Assembly (NCBI GenBank): GCA_021775735.1
Contig: JAJFHG010000050.1
Span: 1-44,756, forward strand
Reading direction: 5' to 3'
DNA: 44,756 bases
From: Hyphomicrobiaceae bacterium
Lineage (GTDB): Bacteria; Pseudomonadota; Alphaproteobacteria; Rhizobiales; Hyphomicrobiaceae
A program made the translations under genes and the position numbers. The notes under the pieces are model-generated. The model saw only the letters and a program-made list of their open reading frames with translations. It was not told where the DNA came from and did no database searches. Positions 9,655-18,259 of the stretch are shown here, one piece after another. Position 1 is the stretch's first letter. Every line of letters starts with the position of its first letter.

Positions 9655-10577
9655 ATCCAAACCCTGGCGACGCGCCGAAAACCATCAACGGCATACAAAT
9701 TGATGCCACCTTCGCGGAAGCCTTTGGCATGAGCGCAACCGGTGTTGTCATCACGGCGGACACACCAAAATGGGCGATGATTGCAGCTAAGACCATGAGT
9801 GGGTTTGGCACCTCTGTTATTGGCTGTGGTGCAGAGTGCGGCATTGATTGCGAAGTCCCCGCCAGCGATACACCTGATGGTCGCCCTGGCGTCCGCGTCC
9901 TTCTGTTTGGCTTTTCTCCCGACGCCGTGTTGCCCCAGCTCAAAAACCGTGTCGGCCAATGTGTTCTGACGAGCCCTGGATCTGCTTGTTACAACGGTGT
10001 TGAAGCCAAAGAGACGTTGAAACTCTCAACGGGCATTCGGTTTTTTGGTGACGGCTACCAAACAGCAAAAACGTTAGATGGTCGCCGCTTCTGGCGCGTT
10101 CCCGTGATGGACGGTGAATTTATCTGCGAAGACACCACCGGTGTTGTCACAGATGCTGTCGGTGGTGGAAACCTTCTCATTATTGGTAAGGACCGCGCCG
10201 GCCTCCTTGAGACAACGGAAGCAGCGGTCGAAGCCATTGCCAAAGTCCCCGATGTGATCACGCCATTCCCAGGCGGCATTGTTCGCTCTGGAAGTAAGGT
10301 CGGGGCCAAGTACGCAGGCATGATGGCATCAACCAACAATGCATTTTGCCCAACTCTGAAAGCATTTCCTGTCAGTGAGTTGTCAGAAGACACGATTGCT
10401 GTGCTTGAGATTGTTATTGATGGCCTGACCTCAGATGCTGTCGCTCAAGCCATGAAAGCTGGCCTAAAATCCGTCATTGAAACAGGCGCAAAACACGACG
10501 TTACCCGTGTTTCAGCGGGCAACTATGGCGGCAAACTCGGCCAACACCACTATCATTTGTTGGAGCACCTCCCATGA
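9642..10577 (+). CDS. fhcD: Formylmethanofuran:tetrahydromethanopterin formyltransferase FhcD
   Basis: A 311-residue protein with the length and sequence character of Ftr/FhcD. It moves the formyl group between tetrahydromethanopterin and the methanofuran-type cofactor. Family hallmarks are seen in the N-terminal INGIQIDATFAEAFGM, the central CPTL / YAGMMASTNNAF region and the C-terminal SAGNYGGKLGQHHYHL. It starts inside the end of fhcA (13-base overlap) and its stop overlaps the fhcC start (ATGA, 10574-10577). Assignment is firm because the gene order and all four subunits are present. Confidence 0.96.
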   Translation: MSDVNPNPGDAPKTINGIQIDATFAEAFGMSATGVVITADTPKWAMIAAKTMSGFGTSVIGCGAECGIDCEVPASDTPDGRPGVRVLLFGFSPDAVLPQLKNRVGQCVLTSPGSACYNGVEAKETLKLSTGIRFFGDGYQTAKTLDGRRFWRVPVMDGEFICEDTTGVVTDAVGGGNLLIIGKDRAGLLETTEAAVEAIAKVPDVITPFPGGIVRSGSKVGAKYAGMMASTNNAFCPTLKAFPVSELSEDTIAVLEIVIDGLTSDAVAQAMKAGLKSVIETGAKHDVTRVSAGNYGGKLGQHHYHLLEHLP

Positions 10578-11389
10578 GCACACTCACGCTCACCCTGCGT
10601 GCAGGTGACCTCCCGTCTGCCCGTATCAGCCTCATGGGCATCACGCCGTCGGCGCTCGCAGGCAAAAGTGCTGACGAGGTCGCCCGAACAAACCTGCAGG
10701 CTGGTGCACAATCGGTTGCGCTTGGTGACCTGTTCTCTATCAGCGGCACTGCGGGCGAAACGCTTGTCATTTCTGGCAGCAGCGGCACGCTTGATGATAT
10801 TGGCAACCGGCTTGAAGCAGGCACGATGATCGTCGAAGGCGATATCGGTAGCTATGGCGGTCGGCGCATGTCGGGCGGCAAACTTGAAATCAAGGGCAAC
10901 GCTGGACCTTATCTCGCATCGCGCATGTCAGATGGCTTGATCACGGTCGCAGGTTCTGCAGGCGATAGTGTGGGCGGCATCAAAGCCGGCGAAAAATTTG
11001 GCATGACCGGTGGTCAAGTCGTTGTCGAGGGATCCATCGGCGCACGCGCTGGTGATCGTATGCGTCGTGGGCTCATCATCGCGCGCGGAAAATTCGGCGC
11101 CCATGCAGGATCTCGCATGATGGGCGGCACGCTTTGGACCGAGGCAGGCTTTGGTGCTGAACCCGGCGCATTGTTGCGCCGTGGTACATTAATCGGCCCG
11201 TCGGTGGAGGCTCTGTTACCAACTTTCGTTGATGGTGGGCGTCATGATCTCGTTGTGCTTGGTTTGATCTCACAACATACAAAACGCACACTTGGTGACC
11301 TCGCGCCCAAAGCCCTGCCCAAAGAGGTCCGCAAATATTCAGGCGATATGGCAACCATCGGCAAAGGTGAGTTGCTGCTGTTTGGCTGA
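10574..11389 (+). CDS. fhcC: Formyltransferase/hydrolase complex subunit FhcC
   Basis: A 271-residue subunit made of right-handed beta-helix repeats like the C-terminal domain of glutamate synthase (GXGXG domain). The repeat is visible several times as GxxGGRRMxGG, GxYLASRMSDG, GARAGDRMRRG and GAHAGSRMMGG. It holds the complex together and is homologous to the C subunit of formylmethanofuran dehydrogenase. It is the last gene of the fhc operon. Just after the stop a GTCTC...GAGAC hairpin with an inner GTGCA/TGCAC pair (11396-11422) is present but lacks a T-run, so a terminator is not certain. Confidence 0.95.
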   Translation: MSTLTLTLRAGDLPSARISLMGITPSALAGKSADEVARTNLQAGAQSVALGDLFSISGTAGETLVISGSSGTLDDIGNRLEAGTMIVEGDIGSYGGRRMSGGKLEIKGNAGPYLASRMSDGLITVAGSAGDSVGGIKAGEKFGMTGGQVVVEGSIGARAGDRMRRGLIIARGKFGAHAGSRMMGGTLWTEAGFGAEPGALLRRGTLIGPSVEALLPTFVDGGRHDLVVLGLISQHTKRTLGDLAPKALPKEVRKYSGDMATIGKGELLLFG

Positions 11390-11575
11390 GAAGCCGTCTC
11401 GCATGTGCAGTGCACCTGAGACCCACCCTATCGGCCCCCAAAATGCGTCGGTTGCTGCGATGCACACTGAGATGCGATCATAAATTGATCCAACACTTAC
11501 CCCCTCACGTACAGATTTGGGTATGCTGGACGCCAGCACCAATTCCCAAACGCAGCAAAGGCAGGGAGCTCAAAC

Positions 11576-11776
11576 ATGATAACAATCGTCATTTCGGCGT
11601 GTCTGGTGGCGGATATGAAGGTCTGCGAAAACCACAACATTCCCCTTGAATCAAATTGGGATACCAGACGGTGTGCAATGTATGCACCTCCACACTTTGC
11701 CCAATGGGAAGAACGCAACCCGAAATGGCGTGTTGTTAAGTGGAGATGCAAACCTGGCAACATGGATGACATCTAG
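11576..11776 (+). CDS. Small conserved protein of unknown function (66 aa)
   Basis: A 66-residue protein with a short hydrophobic start (ITIVISACLVA), four cysteines (SACL, KVCEN, RRCAM, WRCKP) and many aromatic residues. Similar short proteins with an N-terminal hydrophobic segment and a C-terminal HPKWRIxxWRC-like end are common in Rhizobiales, though their function is not known to me. GGGAG eight bases before the ATG supports translation. A TTGATC (11486) and TATGCT (11523) pair upstream is a possible promoter. It is a single-gene unit followed by a terminator. Confidence 0.72.
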   Translation: MITIVISACLVADMKVCENHNIPLESNWDTRRCAMYAPPHFAQWEERNPKWRVVKWRCKPGNMDDI

Positions 11777-11850
11777 AGCTGCAGCGCCCGCTCACCAAAC
11801 CAAATAGTTGTGTTTCAAACCTTGTGAATGCCCGAAAATGCTTATGAAAG

Positions 11851-11887
11851 CAGCCTGCCATCAGTATCGATGCGGGCTGTTTTTATT
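11851..11887 (+). terminator. Rho-independent terminator of the 66-aa gene
   Basis: CAGCCTGC (11851-11858) pairs with GCGGGCTG (11872-11879) with one G-T wobble, and ATC/GAT extend the stem. It is followed by TTTTTATTTT. It ends the rightward small gene and lies directly against the stop codon of the convergent DUF1194 gene. Confidence 0.75.
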
Positions 11888-12640
11888 TTAGCGCTTGATC
11901 AATTTGGCTTCATGCTGGGCTTGGCTTTGCCAACCGCTGATTTCGATCACAAATTTCTGCCGAATGGCACGGCCAAAGTCGTCATACCCGGCCGCCGGTA
12001 GAACAAACCCACCAGACCCACCTCTGACATTTTCAGCATACCAAGATTCCAACGTTTCAGCTTCATCGCCTTCTAAGATCGGCAAACCATTGATGGTGAC
12101 GCCATATCCAACCAACTCATTGCGCACCAAAGAAACGGGTTCTTTCGGATTACAATTTTCTTTGCCGTCACCTGACACATCAATAACAACCCGCAGCGCC
12201 TGAGTGGGCAGTTGCGGCACAATCTTATCAGAGATGTTTCGCAACATTTTTGATAGACATGTGAATTCTCCCCCTTGATGAGGCAGCTTGCGCACCATGG
12301 AGGCCACAGCAAAAGCTTCTTGTTTGTTGGAGATGCGCTGCCAGGGCACAATAAAGTTTGGCTTGTCCGACCACGCCATCATCGAAAACAAGATGCCGCC
12401 TTGCGGGCCGTTAAAAATAGCTTTCAACACATCTGGGTCTTCCAGCGCTTTTGCAATGCCTTCCATTTGCAGTCGGTAGCGCTTTTCATCAACCGAATTG
12501 GACACGTCAACCGCCACCACCAGCGCGGTATCGACAAAATCCAGGCTTTGCGCACGCACAATCGGTGCGCTTGCTGCAACCAGGGCGGCAAGTCCTAATG
12601 CGGTGGCAAACCCACAAGCCCATCCACTCCGTGATGTCAT
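11888..12640 (-). CDS. DUF1194 (von Willebrand A-like) secreted protein
   Basis: A 250-residue exported protein with a signal peptide (residues 1-30, ending APIVRAQ) followed by one VWA-like domain. The metal-ion-dependent adhesion site DxSxS is visible as VDVSNS (about residue 44), with the usual later pieces VIDVSGDG and SLVRNELVGYG. This combination is typical of DUF1194, a family common in alphaproteobacteria. Its molecular function is unknown; VWA domains usually bind proteins through a bound divalent cation. The Shine-Dalgarno match is weak. It stands alone. Confidence 0.88.
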   Translation of the reverse strand: MTSRSGWACGFATALGLAALVAASAPIVRAQSLDFVDTALVVAVDVSNSVDEKRYRLQMEGIAKALEDPDVLKAIFNGPQGGILFSMMAWSDKPNFIVPWQRISNKQEAFAVASMVRKLPHQGGEFTCLSKMLRNISDKIVPQLPTQALRVVIDVSGDGKENCNPKEPVSLVRNELVGYGVTINGLPILEGDEAETLESWYAENVRGGSGGFVLPAAGYDDFGRAIRQKFVIEISGWQSQAQHEAKLIKR

Positions 12641-12826
12641 GATTTCATCTCGCCCTGAGTCTTTTTATGCTTAGCGCCATCTTAACGTGGCTGCGCGCTT
12701 GAAATCTAGAGTGGATTTCAGGCGCAGTTGGGGCATGTTGGAAAAAGTGTTTTTTTCGGAGAGAGGCAGCGCATAGACGCGCTGCACCACGCCAACACGG
12801 CGCGATCTGAGTAACCGGCCGCCGTG

Positions 12827-13009
12827 TTACTCGTTTGATAAACCAACCCAAGGATCACGCTGACACTGCGGCTCGGGTTGTGATGACTCCTGGTTTCGGA
12901 GCCACGCACTGACGTTTTCCAGCATCAATTGTTCTGCAAGTGGAATATCAGGTCTTTGCGATTGGCGTTGAAACCAGTCTGCAAGTTTAGCAATAGGCCA
13001 GGTGCTCAT
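12827..13009 (-). CDS. Small hypothetical protein (60 aa)
   Basis: A 60-residue protein starting MSTWPIAKLADWFQ. The open frame extends to 13030, but a perfect GGAGG five bases before ATG 13009 argues for the shorter form. It looks like a soluble helical protein, with no signal peptide or recognised motif. An inverted repeat (AACACGGC 12794-12801 / GCCGTGTT 12821-12828) overlaps its stop codon and could stabilise the transcript end, but there is no T-run. I do not recognise a family; reality as a gene rests on the ribosome-binding site and protein-like composition. Confidence 0.5.
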   Translation of the reverse strand: MSTWPIAKLADWFQRQSQRPDIPLAEQLMLENVSAWLRNQESSQPEPQCQRDPWVGLSNE

Positions 13010-13262
13010 GCGAGCCTCCGCAAGCATCATGTGCGCGGTCTGTTATTGCACCGGATCAGCGCATAACTTGGGGCGCACCGTTCGTCCAAGATCGAATCAT
13101 ATGCGCGAAGAGTTAAAATATTGGTCGGCAAACTACGCAGTTAAGCACACCTTAAGACGTACTCAGAATTGAACGGAAACATCTTGAATTGTGCAATGCA
13201 GTGCTGCACTGCTCTGCCGCGTATGCAGATGAAAGCTGCACTTAGGAATAGAATAACCAGAT

Positions 13263-13288
13263 ACCAGATGGACGTAAATCCGTCTGGT
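13263..13288 (+). promoter_or_regulatory. Hairpin in the leader of the 13342 transporter gene
   Basis: ACCAGATGG (13263-13271) pairs with CCGTCTGGT (13280-13288), with one wobble and an eight-base loop. It sits about 55 bases before the transporter start codon. A perfect GCAGTG-CTG-CACTGC inverted repeat (13198-13212) lies further upstream and could be an operator. Nothing else is seen in 13010-13341. The function is a guess. Confidence 0.3.
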
Positions 13289-13341
13289 CGCTTTCTCTGT
13301 TGGTCATTATGGTACGTGACATTGATCGTTACGGAGACGAC

Positions 13342-15003
13342 ATGCTGCCAAAGCTTAAAAATGCGCGCAACCACATTAAAAAAGTGGCTTTGCAGAACTT
13401 CGAGGCCGTATTCAGCGATCTCGTCCGCCAGTTTAGATGGACGTTTCTGCCACCCTTGTTGATCTATTTTGCTGCGGGTTGCTCAGGGCTCACGGCAATC
13501 GTTGGCACATTTTTTATCAAGGAATTCCTCGGACTATCTGCCGCCTTCCTGGCTGGCCTCGCTTTTTGGATCGGCCTGCCCTGGGCATTTAAAATGCCAC
13601 TTGGTCATCTCGTTGATCTGCTTTGGCACCGTAAAGCGATCTTCATCTATATTGGTGCATCACTTATCTCAATAAGCCTGCTCATCATGTATCTGCTGAT
13701 TGCGCAGACAGAGATGATGCAACAATTTTTTGCTATTGAGACTTGGTTTGTGATCAGCGCCTTGCTCGCGCCGATTGGCTACGTCACACAAGACGCTGTT
13801 GCTGACGGCATGACCGCAGACGCAGTTCCTAAATATGACAAAACTGGAAAGCCATATAACGACAGCCAACTCAAAGCGATGCACACCACAGTGCAAACAC
13901 TCGGACGTATGGCCCTCATTGGCGGTTTTGTTGTTGTTGCCGCACTAAACATCTTTTTGTTTTCCGGTGTTGAAAGCATGCTGCAACACCAAAAAGCAAA
14001 TATCTATGCAACTGTTTATCTTCTAGCTTTGGTAATTCCCTGCATTTCCATAAGCGGCGTTTTGATTGCCGATTACATTCGAAATAAGCAGGAAAACACA
14101 TTGCGTTCCAGTGGCATGGGACAGGCTGAGATCAACCGTCGCCTTCTCATCCGTAAGATAAAAACGAAGCCCAACTATTGGATCCTCGGAGGCAGTGCAG
14201 CTTTTGCTGTTTGGACCCTGTGTATTGGCCTTTCCAACTTACCTATGTCTCAGGAAATTGCATTAGCTGGCTCGTTGGGCATCGTCATATTTCTCATCTC
14301 AAGGATCGTGCGTGACCTGGACACCCATCAAGCCCGCACATTAATTGGTACGGCAATTATTATTTTTGTTTTTCGCGCTGTTCCTCTGCCGGGCGCCTCA
14401 ATCACGTGGTTTGAGATTGACAGCCTGGGCTTTGATCAACAGTTCCTCGCTATTCTCTCGCTGATCACGTCTGTACTTACGCTGATCGGATTGATTGCGC
14501 TTCGTCCACTTATTTCGAGAAATTCAATCGCCAACCTGGTTGTCATGTTATCTATCATGGCAGGATTGCTCTCCCTGCCGAATATCGGGCTATACTATGG
14601 CGTGCAGGAATGGACATCCCAATGGACCGGCGGCATTGTCGACGCACGTTTTATTGCAATTCTCGATACGACAATCGAGTCTCCGCTTGGGCAAATTGCT
14701 ATGATTCCCATGCTGGCCTGGATCGCAAAGAATGCACCAGAAAACCTCAAAGCAACATTCTTTGCAATCATGGCCTCGTTCACCAATCTTGCATTATCTA
14801 CAAGCAGCATTCTGACAAAATATATTAATCAACTCTTTGTGGTCAGTCGTGAGGTCAAAGACCCATCAACCGGCAGCATTATCGTCGCTGCTGACTATAG
14901 CCAGCTTGGGACTCTGCTCATTGTGGTTGCTGTGTTGGTGGTTGTCATGCCGCTGGTGACAATTCTTATCGTTCAAAATTCGCGCTACAAGACACGCGAA
15001 TAG
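13342..15003 (+). CDS. MFS-type membrane transporter, BT1-like
   Basis: A polytopic inner-membrane protein of 553 residues with about 12 hydrophobic segments. The first begins at PPLLIYFAAGCSGL and the last ends at VVVMPLVTILIV. Helix-two and helix-four features (MPLGHLVDLLWHRKA, TQDAVADGMTADAVP) recall the BT1 folate-biopterin branch of the major facilitator superfamily rather than sugar or drug porters. I cannot name the substrate. A long central loop lies between segments 6 and 7. The open frame begins at 13300, but GGAG seven bases before ATG 13342 supports the later start. Only 12 bases separate the stop from a FixK-type box that belongs to the next gene. Confidence 0.75.
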   Translation: MLPKLKNARNHIKKVALQNFEAVFSDLVRQFRWTFLPPLLIYFAAGCSGLTAIVGTFFIKEFLGLSAAFLAGLAFWIGLPWAFKMPLGHLVDLLWHRKAIFIYIGASLISISLLIMYLLIAQTEMMQQFFAIETWFVISALLAPIGYVTQDAVADGMTADAVPKYDKTGKPYNDSQLKAMHTTVQTLGRMALIGGFVVVAALNIFLFSGVESMLQHQKANIYATVYLLALVIPCISISGVLIADYIRNKQENTLRSSGMGQAEINRRLLIRKIKTKPNYWILGGSAAFAVWTLCIGLSNLPMSQEIALAGSLGIVIFLISRIVRDLDTHQARTLIGTAIIIFVFRAVPLPGASITWFEIDSLGFDQQFLAILSLITSVLTLIGLIALRPLISRNSIANLVVMLSIMAGLLSLPNIGLYYGVQEWTSQWTGGIVDARFIAILDTTIESPLGQIAMIPMLAWIAKNAPENLKATFFAIMASFTNLALSTSSILTKYINQLFVVSREVKDPSTGSIIVAADYSQLGTLLIVVAVLVVVMPLVTILIVQNSRYKTRE

Positions 15004-15015
15004 CAGCTGTTGGTT

Positions 15016-15029
15016 TTGATGAAAATCAA
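15016..15029 (+). promoter_or_regulatory. FNR/FixK-type box
   Basis: TTGAT-GAAA-ATCAA, a perfect five-base inverted repeat with a four-base spacer matching the FNR/FixK consensus TTGAT-N4-ATCAA. It lies 62-75 bases before the start of the host-attachment family gene, a normal place for an activator site. Confidence 0.75.
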
Positions 15030-15090
15030 TGCATAAGGCATACGCGCACCGCCATAGTTTCCCAAAATAGCCATTAAACTTGGTGTGGAT

Positions 15091-15534
15091 ATGCGCGCTT
15101 CAAAGACTTGGATTATTTTGGCTAATGGTGAACACGCACGGTTCCTGGAGCGTGAGGGCCTATCTCAGACAACTCACCAGGTTGTCGCAATAACTAATCC
15201 AGAGCGTCCTCGCGGAAAGGAGACTTATGGCACACCACTTGGGCGGGTTTTTGAATCTCACGAGACAGCGCGACATGCCATCGAACCACGGCGGGATTTG
15301 AACCAAATTAGGCAACGAAAGTTTGCGGGAAAAATTGCAAGAATTCTTGAAACCTACGCAATAAAAAGACGTTTTGATCGCGCCATTATTGTTGCTGGAC
15401 ATACAATGTTAGGCGCGTTGCGCAAGGAATTTGGCCCCAAAACGGCATCTGTAATCACTAAGGAAATTGATAGGGACTGGATTAACTTGCAAGACGACAA
15501 AATCGTTGAGCGGCTTGAAAAAGCTGACGTATAG
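15091..15534 (+). CDS. Host attachment protein family (baeRF-like)
   Basis: About 147 residues of the family annotated as protein required for attachment to host cells, common in Rhizobiales and their relatives. Typical features are the start TWIILANGEHARFLE, the central ETAxHAIEPRRDL stretch and the C-terminal DRAIIVAGHTMLGALRKEF plus KEIDRDWINL. The family has an RNase/release-factor-eRF1-like fold, and the attachment name derives from an early genetic result, so the real function is open. A GTG at 15085 is also possible; neither start has a good Shine-Dalgarno sequence. The FixK-type box just upstream and the universal stress protein downstream suggest low-oxygen or stress control. Confidence 0.85.
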   Translation: MRASKTWIILANGEHARFLEREGLSQTTHQVVAITNPERPRGKETYGTPLGRVFESHETARHAIEPRRDLNQIRQRKFAGKIARILETYAIKRRFDRAIIVAGHTMLGALRKEFGPKTASVITKEIDRDWINLQDDKIVERLEKADV

Positions 15535-15569
15535 ATCCCACCGCCTTATGTCACACGCGAGAACACACC

Positions 15570-16412
15570 ATGGATCTCAAAACAATAGTTATTCACTTCG
15601 ATAAAGCCAACAATGTTCGTCACCTCTTGTCCGTGGTTAAACCACTAGCTAGAGCAGCGCAGTCACACATTGTCGGTGTTTATACTCTGCCACCCATGCC
15701 ACATGGCGTCGACATGGCTGGGCTTTGGCATGACCAGATGACGCGTGACTTCCAGATGGAGTTTGGATCTGTAAATGAAAATCTCCGCTCCGCATTCGAA
15801 GAGAGTTGCAATGGTGAGACGTTTACATACGAGTGGCGCTATATATCGCGTCCTACTCTGACAGTCGAAGAGGGGATACTCCCTGAAGCGCGTGCCGCAG
15901 ACTTAATCGTAGCCAGCACAGGGACAGCGCCCGGCGATGCAGCTGATATACGAAGTCTACCCAACGTTCTGTTGTCATCTGGTCGTCCCGTTGTCATGAT
16001 CCCTGAAAAGGGTGACTTTAGTCTGGTCAACACCGCCGCTCTTATTGCCTGGAAGAATTGCCGGGAAGCCGCGCGTGCTGTTTTTGATTCCATTCCAATT
16101 TTGCACCGCGCAAAGAGTATTCGAATGTTGACTGTTGACGAGCGCGTCTTTGGCAAACAAACCCACGAGCCAATGGGGGCCGCGGACGTTGCCACCGCCC
16201 TCGCGCGCCATGAACTGAATGTCGATGTTTTGCATCGAACGGATCCAGGCGACGGCGTTGGCGAAACGATCATTTCAGAACTCAACACAAGCGGCGCGAA
16301 CCTTTTGGTGATGGGAGCCTATGGACATTCACGTTTGAGAGAGTTTGTCCTCGGTGGCGCTACACGCCACGTCTTATCGAACACATCCGTTCCCGTTTTG
16401 ATGACCAACTAA
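15570..16412 (+). CDS. Tandem universal stress protein (UspA family)
   Basis: A 280-residue protein made of two UspA folds. The N-terminal one (residues 1-150) is degenerate. The C-terminal one carries the nucleotide-binding G-2x-G-9x-G(S/T)-like motif in MGAYGHSRLREFVLGG (about residue 248). Tandem Usp proteins bind ATP and act in survival under starvation or low oxygen; the precise action here is unknown. It follows the host-attachment gene by 35 bases and probably shares its FixK-type promoter. It converges on a second, single-domain Usp gene. Confidence 0.9.
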   Translation: MDLKTIVIHFDKANNVRHLLSVVKPLARAAQSHIVGVYTLPPMPHGVDMAGLWHDQMTRDFQMEFGSVNENLRSAFEESCNGETFTYEWRYISRPTLTVEEGILPEARAADLIVASTGTAPGDAADIRSLPNVLLSSGRPVVMIPEKGDFSLVNTAALIAWKNCREAARAVFDSIPILHRAKSIRMLTVDERVFGKQTHEPMGAADVATALARHELNVDVLHRTDPGDGVGETIISELNTSGANLLVMGAYGHSRLREFVLGGATRHVLSNTSVPVLMTN

Positions 16413-16445
16413 TGTGACATCATTGTCAAATTTGTTCGAGGCGCG

Positions 16446-16883
16446 TCAGCGAAACACCAAAACCGGAATGGTTGTATGGGTCAAAACCTTTTGCGTTTCA
16501 CTTCCCAAAATGAGTTTGCTCAGACCGGACCGGCCATGAGAACCAACAACAATCAGGTCGCAACCATGGTCCTCTGCGGCCTCGGTTATTGCCTGCCAAG
16601 GCTCTTGCTTGCAGATCAGACGTGATTCACACGCAACGCCGGCTTCTTGGGCGGTTTTTTCAGCTTTGTCTAACACCGATTGTGCAAAATGCGTCGCGCC
16701 TTTCAAATATTCATTTTCTGGAAAAGCAATCATGATTTCTCCAGGCCCAACAGTATGCCAAGGTCGAATGGCCGTAATGAGGGTGACCTTTGCATCGTGA
16801 CATTTCGCAATATCAATCCCGCGGCGGACCGCCCTGTCTGCAAGATCAGATCCATCGGTTGCTAGTAAGATGTGTTTAAACAT
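16446..16883 (-). CDS. Universal stress protein, single domain
   Basis: A 145-residue UspA protein. It begins MFKHILLATDGSDLAD, as is usual for the family, and ends with the ATP-binding motif VGSHGRSGLSKLILGS followed by TTIPVLVF. The open frame extends to 17000, but the family start and GGAG eight bases before ATG 16883 fix the shorter form. It lies 29 bases after the 2TM-protein gene and is probably in one operon with it, read from the promoter that contains the FixK-type box at 17193. It is cytoplasmic and likely an ATP-binding stress-survival protein. Confidence 0.93.
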   Translation of the reverse strand: MFKHILLATDGSDLADRAVRRGIDIAKCHDAKVTLITAIRPWHTVGPGEIMIAFPENEYLKGATHFAQSVLDKAEKTAQEAGVACESRLICKQEPWQAITEAAEDHGCDLIVVGSHGRSGLSKLILGSETQKVLTHTTIPVLVFR

Positions 16884-16912
16884 TCGGTCACTCCGCTCAC
16901 ACGCATCACAAA

Positions 16913-17107
16913 TTAGTGTTGTTCTTTTGAAGCGCCACCGACACCCACTGCATGACCAAGCACCCCAAGACCCCAACCAAACAGTGGCCAGATAAACCAA
17001 TAGGTGCCTGGCGCCGTTATGAGATTGATGGCAATCAGCATGAGGTTGACAACAATGTAGACGGTGAAATGTGTTCGAAACCCCTGGTCGGCGAAGATGT
17101 CAGACAT
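16913..17107 (-). CDS. 2TM domain-containing small membrane protein
   Basis: A 64-residue protein with two transmembrane helices (YIVVNLMLIAINLI and WFIWPLFGWGLGVLGHAV) joined by a short loop. This is the layout and motif (FxxHxxVYxxVN...WPxxGWGxGLxxH) of the 2TM domain, which is often fused to or next to sensor genes. ATG 17107 has AAGGAG seven bases upstream; the longer frame to 17152 is less likely. It is the first gene of a leftward pair with the Usp gene. Function is unknown. Confidence 0.85.
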   Translation of the reverse strand: MSDIFADQGFRTHFTVYIVVNLMLIAINLITAPGTYWFIWPLFGWGLGVLGHAVGVGGASKEQH

Positions 17108-17192
17108 TGTCCAGCTCCTTATGTCAAAGAATATGATGTGTTCCTTCAACAAGCTTTGACCTAAATTTTATGCTTCCGTGCGGGCCACTGCA

Positions 17193-17206
17193 TTGACAGA
17201 TATCAA
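17193..17206. promoter_or_regulatory. FNR/FixK-type box shared by divergent genes
   Basis: TTGAC-AGAT-ATCAA matches TTGA-N6-TCAA. It lies 86 bases before the 2TM/Usp operon start and 71 bases before the small gene at 17277, so it could serve both directions. Confidence 0.7.
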
Positions 17207-17276
17207 TGAAACTCTTTGCCGCTGAGTTGTTAAGTTATGCCTCGCAGGTAAGGGGACCTTCAAAGGAGTAACCGTC

Positions 17277-17459
17277 ATGCACAGCACTGATATTCACGCC
17301 GCGGCGCGACAGCTTCTTGATGCGCACGGAAACAAGGCAATCGCGGAAGCGGCGCAAAAAGCCGTTCAGCTAGAAAAATCTGGGCAAACTGAACAAGCAC
17401 AAAACTGGCGGCAAATTGAAACCGCGTTGAAACAGATGGTTGGGCCGAGAGAAAGCTAA
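17277..17459 (+). CDS. Small helical protein of unknown function (60 aa)
   Basis: A 60-residue, almost wholly alpha-helical, Ala/Gln-rich soluble protein. AAAGGAG at a good distance before ATG 17277 and a strong terminator after the stop mark it as a genuine short gene. A FixK-type box lies 71 bases upstream, so it is likely induced when oxygen is low. I recognise no motif. Confidence 0.72.
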   Translation: MHSTDIHAAARQLLDAHGNKAIAEAAQKAVQLEKSGQTEQAQNWRQIETALKQMVGPRES

Positions 17460-17483
17460 AACGGCGAAAATTGAGGACGCATC

Positions 17484-17516
17484 TGTGCAGGTTGTGTTGC
17501 GACCTGCACATTTTTT
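17484..17516 (+). terminator. Rho-independent terminator of the 60-aa gene
   Basis: TGTGCAGGT (17484-17492) pairs perfectly with ACCTGCACA (17502-17510), followed by TTTTTT. It separates the small rightward gene from the convergent FixK-like gene, whose stop is at 17525. Confidence 0.9.
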
Positions 17517-17524
17517 GAAAACCG

Positions 17525-18259
17525 CTAGGCTGCAAAGCTTTCTTGGTGTCGGTCAAGAACATAAGACTCTGCCACCGTGATACGATTGCATGTTGGGAGT
17601 GATATTTTTCCTTGTCTTTTCATACGACCTAATACGCGGCTGACGGTCTCTATTGTGAGGCCGAGGTAATCCGCGATGTCGGTGCGTGACATAGGGATAT
17701 TGATCTCGTTTTTTTCCATCCCAGGCAATCTGCGTTTGAGTACGGACAGAAAATGCGACACCCGCTCCTCCGCCTTGAGCTTTCCAAGTGTTAACAGATG
17801 GTCTTGCGTCTCACGCAACTCCTCAAGGATGCTGCACGTCACAAGGTCCGCCAAACATGGCTGTGCACTGACCAAATTATCGAGCACGTCGCGAGGAATG
17901 ATTCTCACTTCAATATCTGTGATGGCTTCACCGCTATATATGTGATCAACATTGTCCTTGTGTACGATGAGTGTTCCTGGAAATATAAATCGTGTGATCT
18001 GGCGACGGCCATCATCAAGAAACCGCACAGCACGCATCAACCCCGACGTGATGAGAAAATAGGACTCTGCCTCGACGCCCTGCCAAAAAACAGTCTCACC
18101 CGCTTGAAAGCGCTTAGATTTTCCGAGATCAGAAATCGCAGTACAGACATCGGCTGAGCAAGTCCCATCCTTACACACAGTGGGGATCGACGCGCGGACT
18201 CGGTCAATCTGTGTAAGATGATGTGTCGTCGCTTTTTTGAGACCGTGATGCGCCAGCAT
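17525..18259 (-). CDS. Crp/Fnr-family regulator, FixK-like
   Basis: A 244-residue regulator: cyclic-nucleotide-binding-like jelly roll (about residues 40-150), dimer helix, and a C-terminal winged helix with MSRTDIADYLGLTIETVSRVL. The recognition helix carries ExxSR, which in FNR/FixK proteins reads TTGA half-sites, in agreement with the boxes found nearby. Three N-terminal cysteines are present (Cys29, Cys34, Cys39). Classic FNR uses C-x2-C-x5-C, so an Fe-S cluster is possible but not shown. The start at 18259 is supported by GGAGG; the frame extends to 18280. It lies downstream of fixLJ in the same direction, which suggests the FixL-FixJ-FixK cascade. Confidence 0.9.
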   Translation of the reverse strand: MLAHHGLKKATTHHLTQIDRVRASIPTVCKDGTCSADVCTAISDLGKSKRFQAGETVFWQGVEAESYFLITSGLMRAVRFLDDGRRQITRFIFPGTLIVHKDNVDHIYSGEAITDIEVRIIPRDVLDNLVSAQPCLADLVTCSILEELRETQDHLLTLGKLKAEERVSHFLSVLKRRLPGMEKNEINIPMSRTDIADYLGLTIETVSRVLGRMKRQGKISLPTCNRITVAESYVLDRHQESFAA

